Source: Acidomonas methanolica
GTDB taxonomy: Bacteria; Pseudomonadota; Alphaproteobacteria; Acetobacterales; Acetobacteraceae
Assembly (NCBI RefSeq): GCF_004346035.1
Contig: NZ_SLZN01000002.1
Location: forward strand, 286,950 to 350,949
Length of the DNA: 64,000 bases
Direction of reading: 5' to 3'
Shown one piece after another: positions 9,030 through 17,081 of this stretch (its first letter is position 1; every line of letters begins with the position of its first letter). Below the pieces are notes generated by a model that searched no databases, had not been told where the DNA came from, and saw only the letters and a list, made by a program, of their open reading frames with translations. The position numbers were made by a program, and so were the translations under genes.

Positions 9030-9587
9030 TTAGGCCATGGCGATGACATAGCGGGCGGGCAGGTCTCTGGTCTCGAACGAGGAAGGGCCGTGCAGCTGAT
9101 ATCGCAGGCAATCACCTGGCCGCAGATCGCGCGCGACACCGGCCACCACGATCGTCAGTAACCCGTCAAGCATGACGAGATGATGTTCGTGGCCCGGGAA
9201 GGCAGGCAGATCGTAAAAGATGCGTTGGTGAGGCTCGATCGAGCACTCGATCATCTCAAGCTTCAGCTCCTGGTTGGGCGGGGAAACAGAGCGCCGCACA
9301 AAGCCCTTCTGCGGATCCGTCCAGACGTTTTGCTCTGCGCGCCGCACCAACGGCGGAAAGTTGGGCTCAAGCGGAGCAAGGAGCCGGGACAGTGGTATGG
9401 CGAAGGCGGATGCCAAACGACCAAGTGTCTCTGCCGTAGGGCTGACATCTGCGTTCTCGATGCGTGAGAGAGTGGCACGGCTTATGCCACTCTTATCGGA
9501 AAGCGTCTGCAAGCTGAGACCGCTGTCGACCCGCAGCAGCTTCAGATGTTTCGCCAAGGCCAGATGGGATTTATCCATTTTGTCCAT
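9030..9587 (-). CDS. XRE-family regulator with C-terminal cupin sensor domain
   Basis: A 185-residue transcription factor. Residues about 9-65 form a helix-turn-helix (LRVDSGLSLQTLSDKSGISR, then ATLSRIENADVSPTAETLGR). Residues about 105-180 are a cupin fold (IFYDLPAFPGHEHHLVMLDG with later GDCLRYQLHGPSSFE). This is the HTH_3/cupin_2 layout of small-molecule-responsive repressors. It is transcribed ahead of the GNAT gene. The start could be the Met at 9587 or the in-frame Met three residues on; neither has a convincing ribosome site, so a leaderless message is possible. The palindromes overlapping its start suggest autoregulation. Confidence 0.9.
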   Translation of the reverse strand: MDKMDKSHLALAKHLKLLRVDSGLSLQTLSDKSGISRATLSRIENADVSPTAETLGRLASAFAIPLSRLLAPLEPNFPPLVRRAEQNVWTDPQKGFVRRSVSPPNQELKLEMIECSIEPHQRIFYDLPAFPGHEHHLVMLDGLLTIVVAGVARDLRPGDCLRYQLHGPSSFETRDLPARYVIAMA

Positions 9588-9605
9588 ATATGGGAAATAT
9601 TCCCA
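9584..9605. promoter_or_regulatory. Candidate operator palindromes at the XRE gene start
   Basis: Two overlapping inverted repeats are visible: CCATATATGG at 9584-9593, and TGGGAA-ATA-TTCCCA at 9591-9605. They overlap the start codon of the XRE/cupin gene. Placement suggests an autorepressor site; this is inference from symmetry and position only. Confidence 0.45.
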
Positions 9606-9825
9606 CTAACGAGACGATGCAAGCAAAAGTGAGTTCCCTGGGGCGATATGTAGGGGTTGCCTTGAAATGTCCGCACTTGAGACGGATCAGCAAGCGTCAG
9701 AATGTCTGAGAAGAGGCGAAACCCAAATTTCAAACTGAGTCGCGGCCGGCCAGCGATAAGGATGGACAAGAGCGGAGCGAGCGACTAAGAGGCGTTCTTA
9801 ACTGTTTTCGCGGGACGCCGGACAT

Positions 9826-10095
9826 ATGGATCTGAATGCTTTGCCGAAAGGTGGCCATGCCGTGATCGACCGTGTCGAGGCCCGCGGCGGTGTCGATCCG
9901 ATCATGACGCGGTTGCTGGAACTCGGCTTCGTTCCCGGCGAAGCGGTGGAGATGGTGGCGCGTGGTCCGCTGGGCGCTGATCCGGTGGCGGTGCGCGTCG
10001 GCACGGCGCGTTTCGCGCTCCGTCGGGAAGAGGCGGCCAGGGTGCATCTTCGCCCGCTGCATCTTTCCCCGGCGCATCTTCGCTCCGCCGCCTGA
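9826..10095 (+). CDS. feoA: Ferrous iron transport protein FeoA
   Basis: FeoA is a small SH3-like cytosolic protein that supports ferrous iron import by FeoB. It has 89 residues. The family core MTRLLELGFVPGEAVEMVAR and GADPVAVRVGTARFALRREE matches the FeoA domain, including the LELGF(x)PG turn. Residues past about 75 form a short tail rich in Leu, His and Arg that is not part of the domain. It lies 21 bases before feoB on the same strand. No clear Fur box was recognised upstream, though Feo operons are normally iron-repressed. Confidence 0.93.
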   Translation: MDLNALPKGGHAVIDRVEARGGVDPIMTRLLELGFVPGEAVEMVARGPLGADPVAVRVGTARFALRREEAARVHLRPLHLSPAHLRSAA

Positions 10096-10116
10096 GCGAC
10101 GACATCCGGCCTCCTG

Positions 10117-11973
10117 ATGAACGTCGTCGAGCCGCGCACCGCCACTCTTTATGCTGCGCTGGTCGGCAATCCCAATTGCGGCAAGACCGCGCTGTTCAAT
10201 CAGTTGACCGGCAGCCGCCAGAAAGTCGCGAATTACGCCGGCGTGACGGTGGAGCGGAAGGAAGGGCGCTTCGTCACGCCCCAAGGCCGTCCCGTCAGGC
10301 TGCTCGATCTGCCGGGCGCGTACAGCCTCACCGCCACGAGCCCGGACGAGACCGTCACGCGGGCCATCTGTCTGGGCGAACACCCCCGGGAAGGCCGTCC
10401 TGAGCTTCTGATCTGTGTCGTGGATGCGACCAATCTGCGCCTGCATCTGCGGTTCGTGCTGGAGGTGCGGCAGCTCGGCCAGCCGATGATCCTCGTCATG
10501 AACATGATGGACGAGGCGGAACGGCGCGGCATCGTCATCGATGTGAAGGGACTGTCCTACGAACTCGGCGTCACGGTGATCCCGGCGGTGAGCGTCCGCA
10601 AGGGCGGCGCTCACGGCGTGCTCGACGCGCTGGACGCCCCCCTGCCCTCCGCGCCGCCGCCGCTTCCCGAAGGCACGGATCTGCATGCCGAGGTGCGGCG
10701 GATTCTCGCCGTCTATGTCACGGACCGCTCGCGCGAGAGCGTGGTGCTGGCGGACCGGCTGGATCACTGGTTCCTGCATCCGGTCATCGGTCCGCTGATC
10801 CTGCTGACCGTGCTGTTCACAATGTTCCAGACGGTGTTTTCCTGGGCGCAGCCGCTGATGGATGCGTTGCAGGCGCTGGCTGACGGGCTGGGCGCCGCCG
10901 TGCGCGCGACCCTGCCGGACGGATTGCTGCGCAGCCTTCTGGTGGACGGAATCATCGCGGGCGCGGGAACCGTGATCGTCTACCTGCCGCAGATTCTCAT
11001 TCTCTTCCTCTGGATTCTGGCGCTGGAGGAATCGGGATACCTGCCCCGTGCGGCGTTTCTGCTGGATCGCATCATGGCGGCGGCGGGGCTGTCTGGCCGT
11101 TCCTTCATCCCGCTGCTTTCGAGTTTCGCCTGCGCCATTCCCGGCATCATGGCGACGCGGACGATCCAGCATCCGCGCGACCGTCTGGTGACGATCCTCG
11201 TCGCCCCGCTCATGACCTGTTCGGCGCGCCTGCCCGTCTACACCCTGCTGATCAGCGCCTTCATTCCCAAGCGGCATGTGCTGGGCGTCTTCGGGTTGCA
11301 GGGCCTGGTCCTGTTCGGCCTCTATGCCTTCGCCATTGTCAGCGGCCTGATCGTGGCGCGGCTGATGACGCGCGGCGTCGCGGCCGCGGAACATCCGCTG
11401 CTCCTGGAACTTCCGGCCTATCGCCTTCCTGTCCCGCGCAATCTTGCGCTGGGGTTATGGCAGCGCGCCACGATCTTCCTTTCCCGCGTCGGCACCATCA
11501 TCGTGACGCTGAATGTCCTGCTCTGGGCACTGTCGAGCTTTCCGCCTCCGCCGGCGGGGGCGGCCGGCGCTGCGATCGACTGGAGTCTGGCCGGGCGGAT
11601 CGGACACTGGATGCTGCCGGTCTTCGCGCCGATCGGCTTCAACTGGCAGATCTGCGTGTCGCTCATCCCCGGCATGGCGGCACGCGAGGTCGCGGTGTCG
11701 GCGCTCGCGACGGTCTATGCGCTGGGGGAAACCGGGGATGCCGCGGTAGACAAGCTCACGCCGCTGCTTTCCGCGCAATGGAGCCTCGGCACCGCCCTTT
11801 CGCTCCTGGTCTGGTATGTCTTCGCGCCGCAATGCCTCTCGACGCTCGCCGTGATCCGGCGCGAGACCGGAACGTGGAAATGGGTCGCGGTGACGGCGGG
11901 CTATCTCTTCGCCCTTGCTTATGGCGCGGCGCTCATTACGTATCAGGGAACCCGGTTTTTGGGGGGAGGCTGA
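10117..11973 (+). CDS. feoB: Ferrous iron transporter FeoB
   Basis: FeoB is the GTP-binding inner-membrane Fe(II) transporter. Of 618 residues, the N-terminal G domain shows G1 at GNPNCGKTALFNQL, G3 in LDLPGAYSL and G4 NMMDEAERRG. A GDI-like helical region follows to about residue 200. The membrane part contains the two gate repeats, including LLSSFACAIPGIMATRTIQH and APLMTCSARLPVYTLLISAF, with the conserved cysteines. At 618 residues it is shorter than E. coli FeoB (773), as in many alphaproteobacteria. A 50-residue Cys-rich gene follows 3 bases later. Confidence 0.96.
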   Translation: MNVVEPRTATLYAALVGNPNCGKTALFNQLTGSRQKVANYAGVTVERKEGRFVTPQGRPVRLLDLPGAYSLTATSPDETVTRAICLGEHPREGRPELLICVVDATNLRLHLRFVLEVRQLGQPMILVMNMMDEAERRGIVIDVKGLSYELGVTVIPAVSVRKGGAHGVLDALDAPLPSAPPPLPEGTDLHAEVRRILAVYVTDRSRESVVLADRLDHWFLHPVIGPLILLTVLFTMFQTVFSWAQPLMDALQALADGLGAAVRATLPDGLLRSLLVDGIIAGAGTVIVYLPQILILFLWILALEESGYLPRAAFLLDRIMAAAGLSGRSFIPLLSSFACAIPGIMATRTIQHPRDRLVTILVAPLMTCSARLPVYTLLISAFIPKRHVLGVFGLQGLVLFGLYAFAIVSGLIVARLMTRGVAAAEHPLLLELPAYRLPVPRNLALGLWQRATIFLSRVGTIIVTLNVLLWALSSFPPPPAGAAGAAIDWSLAGRIGHWMLPVFAPIGFNWQICVSLIPGMAAREVAVSALATVYALGETGDAAVDKLTPLLSAQWSLGTALSLLVWYVFAPQCLSTLAVIRRETGTWKWVAVTAGYLFALAYGAALITYQGTRFLGGG

Positions 11974-11976
11974 GAC

Positions 11977-12129
11977 ATGGTGGAATTGCTGAGTGTCGGG
12001 CTGATCGTGGCGCTCTGCGCGGGGTACTGGGCGCGACGGCTCCTGCCCGCGCGAGGCCGCGCGGCGACCGCGCCGGTCTCGAAATGCGGCGGATGCAGCG
12101 CCTGCGACAGAAACGGCGGCTGCCACTGA
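11977..12129 (+). CDS. FeoB-associated Cys-rich small membrane protein
   Basis: A 50-residue protein starting 3 bases after the feoB stop. It has one N-terminal membrane helix (MVELLSVGLIVALCAGYWAR), a basic linker, and a C-terminal cluster KCGGCSACDRNGGC with four cysteines. This matches the FeoB-associated Cys-rich membrane protein family that takes the place of FeoC in many bacteria. It may bind Fe or an iron-sulfur centre at the cytoplasmic mouth of FeoB; that role is inferred from the family and position. It is easily missed because of its size. Confidence 0.85.
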   Translation: MVELLSVGLIVALCAGYWARRLLPARGRAATAPVSKCGGCSACDRNGGCH

Positions 12130-12150
12130 ACGACGGACCGAACGGGCGCC

Positions 12151-13323
12151 TCAGACGTGGCCGGGCGCCGAGCGCCGAGCGCCGGGCGGAGTTTCCGCGG
12201 GAAGCGCTTCGGTTGCGCCTGACGCCTCCTCGTCCAGCGCCTTCGCCACGGCGGCGTCGAGGGGTTGAAGCCCCGGCAATTTCGGTTGACGCCCCTTCAC
12301 GCGGTCTTCGAGCGCCGCGTTCACTTCCGCCCCGAACAGCACGACATAGGCGCTGACCCACAACCACATCATGATGGCGGCCACCGCGCCCAGCGGGCCG
12401 TACGTTGCGCTGTAGGCGGCGTAATGCCCGACATAATATGAGAAGCCCAGCGACGCGCCGACCCAGACGATCGTCGCCAGCAGGGAGCCGGGCAATATCC
12501 AGCGCCACGCCACATGGTTCCGGGCCGTCCCGTACTGGTAGAGAATCGAAAGCACCATCAGCACGAAGAGCAGCATCAGCACCGGACCGCCCATGCGGAT
12601 CGCCAGGCGTGTCCCGACGCCCATCAGCAGGCTCGCGGGCCATGGCAGACTCCCCAGGCCGAAATGGACGGGAATGAAATCGACCAGCGCCGGAAGCCCC
12701 ACCATCAGCGCCAGGGTCAACACCGCGCCGAGCACGGCACAGAGCGTCGTGGCGAGCGCGAAGGCCTGAAAGGCGAGGAAGCTTCGTTTCTCCTCGACGC
12801 CGTAGGCGATGCTGAGCGCCGAGAGGATGGATTTCGTCGCCGCCGAGGCGGACCACAATGCGACGGTAAGCGAGAAGACCAGGCCGATGGTCAGCGAACT
12901 ATGCGGCTGGGACACGAGGTTATGGATCTGGCCGCCGATGAGGTTATAGGCCGAGCGGGGCAGGAGATTCCGCATGACCTGCAATTGCGGTTCGACCGTC
13001 TCGAGGCTGAAGGCCAGGCCGTAGAGCGAAATCAGCGTGGTGAGCGCGGGGAACAGCGACAAGGTGGCGTAGAACGCGCAGCCCGCCGCGGCGAGGGAGA
13101 TCTGGCTGGTGCCGAGTTCGGCGAAGGTCTGCTTGAAAATGATGCTCCAGCCAGCCCGCGGCATCCGCCATGGCGACGCGACCCCGGTGCCCGGCGCGTG
13201 AAGCCCCCGTTCCCGCGCCTGCCGAATCGCGATTTCATCCTGACGCAGACGCTCCCGCCCGACTTTCCGTCTCAGGCGATCGTCTTCCGGATCGAACGCC
13301 TCGATCGTGGGGTCCGGGATCAT
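12151..13323 (-). CDS. YihY/BrkB-family inner-membrane protein
   Basis: A polytopic membrane protein of the YihY/virulence-factor BrkB family, once misnamed RNase BN. The form starting at 13323 (MIPDPTIEAF) has 390 residues; a GTG at 13404 would add 27 more. A charged N-terminal tail precedes about six membrane segments beginning near ISLAAAGCAFYATLSLFPAL. The family signatures YGTARNHVAWRWILPGSLLA and SYYVGHYAAYSATYGPLGAV are clear. The C-terminal tail is hydrophilic and Ala/Glu/Pro-rich. The molecular function of the family is not established. It ends convergently with the feo operon. Confidence 0.88.
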   Translation of the reverse strand: MIPDPTIEAFDPEDDRLRRKVGRERLRQDEIAIRQARERGLHAPGTGVASPWRMPRAGWSIIFKQTFAELGTSQISLAAAGCAFYATLSLFPALTTLISLYGLAFSLETVEPQLQVMRNLLPRSAYNLIGGQIHNLVSQPHSSLTIGLVFSLTVALWSASAATKSILSALSIAYGVEEKRSFLAFQAFALATTLCAVLGAVLTLALMVGLPALVDFIPVHFGLGSLPWPASLLMGVGTRLAIRMGGPVLMLLFVLMVLSILYQYGTARNHVAWRWILPGSLLATIVWVGASLGFSYYVGHYAAYSATYGPLGAVAAIMMWLWVSAYVVLFGAEVNAALEDRVKGRQPKLPGLQPLDAAVAKALDEEASGATEALPAETPPGARRSAPGHV

Positions 13324-13479
13324 GGGGTCCGGCAAGGGCGGTGCTCCTGATGCTGCGGTGGGAGATGCGAAGGCGGCGAGCCCGGCAATCGGCACGGATT
13401 GCACTGCGGGACGCGCCCCGGTTCCCTGCGATGTTTCAGCACGTTAACCGGGACGGACGGCGAAGAATATGAAATTTGC

Positions 13480-13731
13480 GCCTCGACCCGAAATCATTGT
13501 TGCACTCCCCTGCGTTTGGGCCCATATGCGCGCCCACGCAGCAACGCACGTGCCACTGGCCCTCTGAAGGTTACGCAACGACGTCAAGCGTTCTGGCAAT
13601 CGGGTTGCCCCAGTGTGTCTCGGCCTTCCATCCGGGGCGCAGCGTAGCAGCCGAAGTTTGATCGCCGGTCCGTTCGACCGTTTCGCAACACGTGCCGCTC
13701 CGCAAGGGCGGCTATTGGGGAGGGAGTAGCC
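13480..13731 (+). promoter_or_regulatory. Long structured leader upstream of ornithine decarboxylase
   Basis: The roughly 400 bases before the decarboxylase hold no coding region that I can support. Three hairpins are visible. At 13511-13540 TGCG..TGGGC pairs with GCCCA..CGCA. At 13666-13680 CGGTC pairs with GACCG. At 13694-13712 GCCGCTCC pairs with GGGCGGC across a GCAA tetraloop, ending only a few bases before the GGGGAGGGAG ribosome site. Alphaproteobacterial ornithine decarboxylase genes often carry the speF leader RNA (Rfam), so this may be a relative. I cannot confirm covariance from one sequence. Confidence 0.4.
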
Positions 13732-14865
13732 ATGACCCCGAAAATCGACCGATTCCTCGCCGAGCAACAACCGGCGACCCCGTGCCTCGTGGTGGATGTC
13801 GATCGCGTGGCGGAGCGTTATCACGCGCTGCAAGACGCGCTTCCGCTCGCGCACATCTACTATGCCGTGAAGGCCAATCCGGCGCGCGCGATCCTGGAGC
13901 GTCTCGTGACGCTCGGCTCCTGCTTCGACGCGGCCTCCATCGGCGAGATCCGCATGTGCGTCGCGGCGGGCGCGTCGGCGGACCGGATTTCCTTCGGCAA
14001 CACGGTCAAGAAGGTTTCCGCCATCCGCGAGGCGCGCGAGTTGGGCGTCGATCTCTATGCTTTCGACAGCATGGAAGAACTGGAGAAGATCGCGGCCCAC
14101 GCGCCCGGCGCGCGCGTCTATTGCCGTCTCGCCGTGGAGAACCAGGGGGCCGACTGGCCGCTGTCGCGCAAGTTCGGCACGACGATCGAGCATGGCCGCG
14201 TGCTGATGCTGCGCGCGCGCGAACTCGGCATGGACCCGTACGGCCTGTCCTTCCATGTCGGCTCCCAGCAGACCGACACGGCGGCCTATGAGGCGGCAAT
14301 CGCCCGTGTGGCCATGCTGCACACGGACCTCGCCCGCGCGGGCATCGAGATCCGCATGGTCAATCTGGGCGGCGGCTTCCCGGTCCGCTACACCAGCGAC
14401 GTGCCGGAGATCGATGCGTTCGGCATGGCGATCAGCCAGGCGATGACGCGTCATTTCGGCAACGACCTGCCGCTGATGCTGGTCGAGCCGGGGCGTTTCC
14501 TCGTCGGCGACGCGGGGGTGGTGTCCACGGAGGTCGTGCTCGTCAGCCGTCGCGGCGGCAAGCAGAGCGATCCGCGCTGGGTCTATCTCGATATCGGCCG
14601 TTTCAGCGGTCTGGCCGAGACCGAGGGCGAGGCGATCCGCTATGATTTCCGCACGCCGCGCGACGGCGACGCCTGCGGTCCGACGATCATGGCGGGGCCG
14701 AGCTGCGATGGCGTGGACATCATGTATGAGAAGCGCCGCGTCGGCCTGCCGGTTACACTGGAGTCCGGCGACAGGATCGAGATTCTCTCGACGGGCGCCT
14801 ATGTCTCGACCTATTGCTCCACCGGCTTCAACGGCTTCCCGCCGCTGACCGAATACTACATCTGA
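13732..14865 (+). CDS. odc: Ornithine decarboxylase (type III PLP decarboxylase)
   Basis: A PLP enzyme that makes putrescine from ornithine, in the eukaryotic-type group IV/alanine-racemase fold. It has 377 residues. The PLP lysine sits in HIYYAVKANPARAILERL. The Gly-rich phosphate-binding loop is NLGGGFPVRY, preceded by FHVGSQQTD. The catalytic Cys and Asp are in GPSCDGVDIMYEK, and the C-terminal FNGFPPLTEYYI is intact. Related enzymes also accept lysine or diaminopimelate; the GPSCDG motif and size favour ornithine. The ATG has a strong ribosome site. The long upstream leader suggests post-transcriptional control by polyamines. Confidence 0.92.
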   Translation: MTPKIDRFLAEQQPATPCLVVDVDRVAERYHALQDALPLAHIYYAVKANPARAILERLVTLGSCFDAASIGEIRMCVAAGASADRISFGNTVKKVSAIREARELGVDLYAFDSMEELEKIAAHAPGARVYCRLAVENQGADWPLSRKFGTTIEHGRVLMLRARELGMDPYGLSFHVGSQQTDTAAYEAAIARVAMLHTDLARAGIEIRMVNLGGGFPVRYTSDVPEIDAFGMAISQAMTRHFGNDLPLMLVEPGRFLVGDAGVVSTEVVLVSRRGGKQSDPRWVYLDIGRFSGLAETEGEAIRYDFRTPRDGDACGPTIMAGPSCDGVDIMYEKRRVGLPVTLESGDRIEILSTGAYVSTYCSTGFNGFPPLTEYYI

Positions 14866-14869
14866 TCCG

Positions 14870-15841
14870 TCACGGAACGGCCCGCGCGGCGGGGTGCGGG
14901 CCGATCCAGGCGAGAATCCCGGCGAGCGTCACGATCGAGACGATCGTCGTCAGCAGCGTGGCGCGGCTGGCGATCGCGGCCTCGCGGTCGTAAAGCTGGG
15001 CGAGCATGAACGGCCCGGTTCCCGTCGGCAGGGCGCTGAGCACCAGCGCCTCCTCCACCCAGAGCGTCGGCAGGGCGAAGAGATAGATCGCCGCGAGCAC
15101 GGTCAACAGCGGCTGCACGAACAGCTTGAGCAAGGACACGCGCAGCACCGCGCCGAACGGCGCGGGCTGGTCGCGCGTCTCGGCCAGGAAGAGGCCGATC
15201 GTCACCAGCGCGCAGGGGCTGGCCGAATCGCCGAGCATCGTCATGAAGCGCGAGATCCCGGCGGGCAAAGGCAGGGCGGCGGCGTTCCAGGCCAGACCGG
15301 CCAGCGGCGCGAAGACCAGCGGATTCAGCGCGAGGCCCTTCATCACCCGCCCGAAGGCCGATCCCCCGGCCGTCTTCTCCTGCTCCTCGATTTCGATGAG
15401 AAGAATGACCCCGGCCATCAGCAGGCAGACCGTCAGCAGGTTGGAGATGGTCAGGGCAGCGTTCACATGCGCGCCGAAGACGCTGAGGCAGATCGGAATC
15501 CCCATGAACGCGGTGTTGGCGTATCCCGCCGCGAGCCCCTCGATCGCGGCGCCGGACAGGCGATGCGCCGTCGTCGCCGGGCGGCCCCAGTCCCAGATCC
15601 AGCCCAGCGCGAAGGTCGCCATCATGCCCAGCGCGAAGGCGGAGGTGAAGCCGGCGTGCCGGAGATCGGAAAGCGGCAGGGTCGCCGTGATCTGGAACAG
15701 TTCGGCGGGCAGCGCGAGACGGAGGACGAAGCGGTTGAGCACGGTCGTCGCGTTGGCCCCCAGCCAGTTCCGCAGCGCCGTGACATAGCCGAAGGCGATC
15801 AGGCCGAAGATCGGGATCAGGAGGGTGAGAATTTCATTCAA
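14870..15841 (-). CDS. AEC-family (auxin efflux carrier-like) transporter
   Basis: An inner-membrane transporter of the auxin efflux carrier/MdcF family, about 323 residues with roughly ten hydrophobic segments. The N-terminus LNEILTLLIPIFGLIAFGYV matches the family start, so the TTG at 15841 is chosen over an upstream ATG at 15928, which would add a polar tail. The mid-protein AGYANTAFMGIPICLSVFG carries the characteristic N-x-x-F-x-G-I-P motif. Bacterial members export malonate, malate or other small acids; the substrate here is unknown. It is convergent with the ornithine decarboxylase gene, separated by 4 bases. Confidence 0.85.
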   Translation of the reverse strand: MNEILTLLIPIFGLIAFGYVTALRNWLGANATTVLNRFVLRLALPAELFQITATLPLSDLRHAGFTSAFALGMMATFALGWIWDWGRPATTAHRLSGAAIEGLAAGYANTAFMGIPICLSVFGAHVNAALTISNLLTVCLLMAGVILLIEIEEQEKTAGGSAFGRVMKGLALNPLVFAPLAGLAWNAAALPLPAGISRFMTMLGDSASPCALVTIGLFLAETRDQPAPFGAVLRVSLLKLFVQPLLTVLAAIYLFALPTLWVEEALVLSALPTGTGPFMLAQLYDREAAIASRATLLTTIVSIVTLAGILAWIGPHPAARAVP

Positions 15842-16058
15842 GACGGACCGGCCTCCGGGCTCGCATGATCGCTTCGATGGCTGCCGCCGTCCCAACGATG
15901 GAAATGTGATTTCCGCGCTCAATGTCACATTTGCATCGTGCCGCGCAAGAGACGCCCGCCCGGCCTTTCACTTCGGCTTGAAAACCGGGCGGTTTCTGTT
16001 AGCACCATGGGGTATCACCGGGTCCGTTCATGGACCGCGTCAATCGAGGATCGCCGTC

Positions 16059-17081
16059 ATGACCGCTTCGCCCCGCCAGACAGACGTCGCCATCATCGGC
16101 GCGGGGCCGACGGCGCTCTTCGCGGCGTTCGAATGCGGCATGCTGCGCCTGTCCTCCCTGCTGATCGACGCGCTCGACTGCGTCGGCGGCCAATGCGCGG
16201 CGCTTTATGCGGAAAAGCCGATCTACGATATTCCGGCGCATCCGGCGATCGAGGGCGGCGCGCTGATCGAGGCGCTGGAAGCGCAGATTACCCCATTCAA
16301 CGTGCCGCGCCTGCTGGGCCAGCGCGTGGAGGGTCTTCAGGGCCAGCGCGGCGACTTCACGCTCACGACCAGCGCCGGAGAGACGATCCGCGCCAAGGCC
16401 GTCATCATCGCCGCAGGCGCCGGAGCGTTCGGGCCGAACCGCCCGCCGCTCGACGGGCTGGACGCGTATGAAAAGACAGGCGCGGTGCAATATTACGTCC
16501 GCAGGCGGCAGGATTTCACGGATAGGCGCATCGTCGTGGCGGGGGGCGGAGATTCGGCGCTGGACTGGGCCCTGTCGCTGTCCGACATCGCCAGACATGT
16601 CTATCTGCTGCACCGGCGCGACAGATTCCGCGGCGCGCCGGAGACGCTGGCGCGGATCGAGGCGCAGGTCGCCGCCGGGAAGATCGAGAAGGTGGTGCCG
16701 TATCAGCTTTCCGGATTGCGGGGCGAAAACGGCCGTTTGCAGGCCGTCGAGGTTGCGACGCTCGATGGCGCGGCGCGTCTGCTCGAAGCCGACACGCTGC
16801 TGCCGTTCTACGGACTTTCGACCGATCTGGGGCCGATCGCGGTCTGGCCGCTCGACACCCATCGCAGCCAGATTCCCGTCACCCCGTCCACGCTGGAGAC
16901 CTCCCTGCCCGGCGTGTTCGCCATCGGCGACGTGGCGAGCTATCCCGGCAAGCTGAAGCTGATCCTGCAAGGCTTCAGCGAGGCCGCCATGGCGGTGCAT
17001 GCGATTCATGGCGTCGTCCATCCCGACACGCCGCTGCATTTCGAGCATTCGACCAGCCTCGGCCTGCCGGGGGTGGCTTGA
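16059..17081 (+). CDS. Ferredoxin/flavodoxin-NADP+ reductase, thioredoxin reductase-like
   Basis: A type-2 ferredoxin-NADP+ reductase, 340 residues. The FAD motif VAIIGAGPTALFAAFECGML is at residues 10-29 and the NADPH motif VVAGGGDSALDWALSLSDIA is near the middle. The C-terminal GVFAIGDVASYPGKLKLILQ closes the FAD site. The thioredoxin-reductase CxxC active-site disulfide is absent, which separates this family from true TrxB. The start is the ATG at 16059; a longer frame upstream is not supported. The stop overlaps the alanine racemase TTG start. It is probably an electron supplier to ferredoxin-dependent enzymes, with no specific partner in this window. Confidence 0.88.
   Translation: MTASPRQTDVAIIGAGPTALFAAFECGMLRLSSLLIDALDCVGGQCAALYAEKPIYDIPAHPAIEGGALIEALEAQITPFNVPRLLGQRVEGLQGQRGDFTLTTSAGETIRAKAVIIAAGAGAFGPNRPPLDGLDAYEKTGAVQYYVRRRQDFTDRRIVVAGGGDSALDWALSLSDIARHVYLLHRRDRFRGAPETLARIEAQVAAGKIEKVVPYQLSGLRGENGRLQAVEVATLDGAARLLEADTLLPFYGLSTDLGPIAVWPLDTHRSQIPVTPSTLETSLPGVFAIGDVASYPGKLKLILQGFSEAAMAVHAIHGVVHPDTPLHFEHSTSLGLPGVA

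Noticed and set aside
9730..11394. A 554-codon open frame on the minus strand opposite feoA/feoB
   Set aside because: It is rich in Arg, His, Gln and Asp with no domain, as expected for the antisense of a GC-rich gene. The plus-strand Feo proteins are clear.
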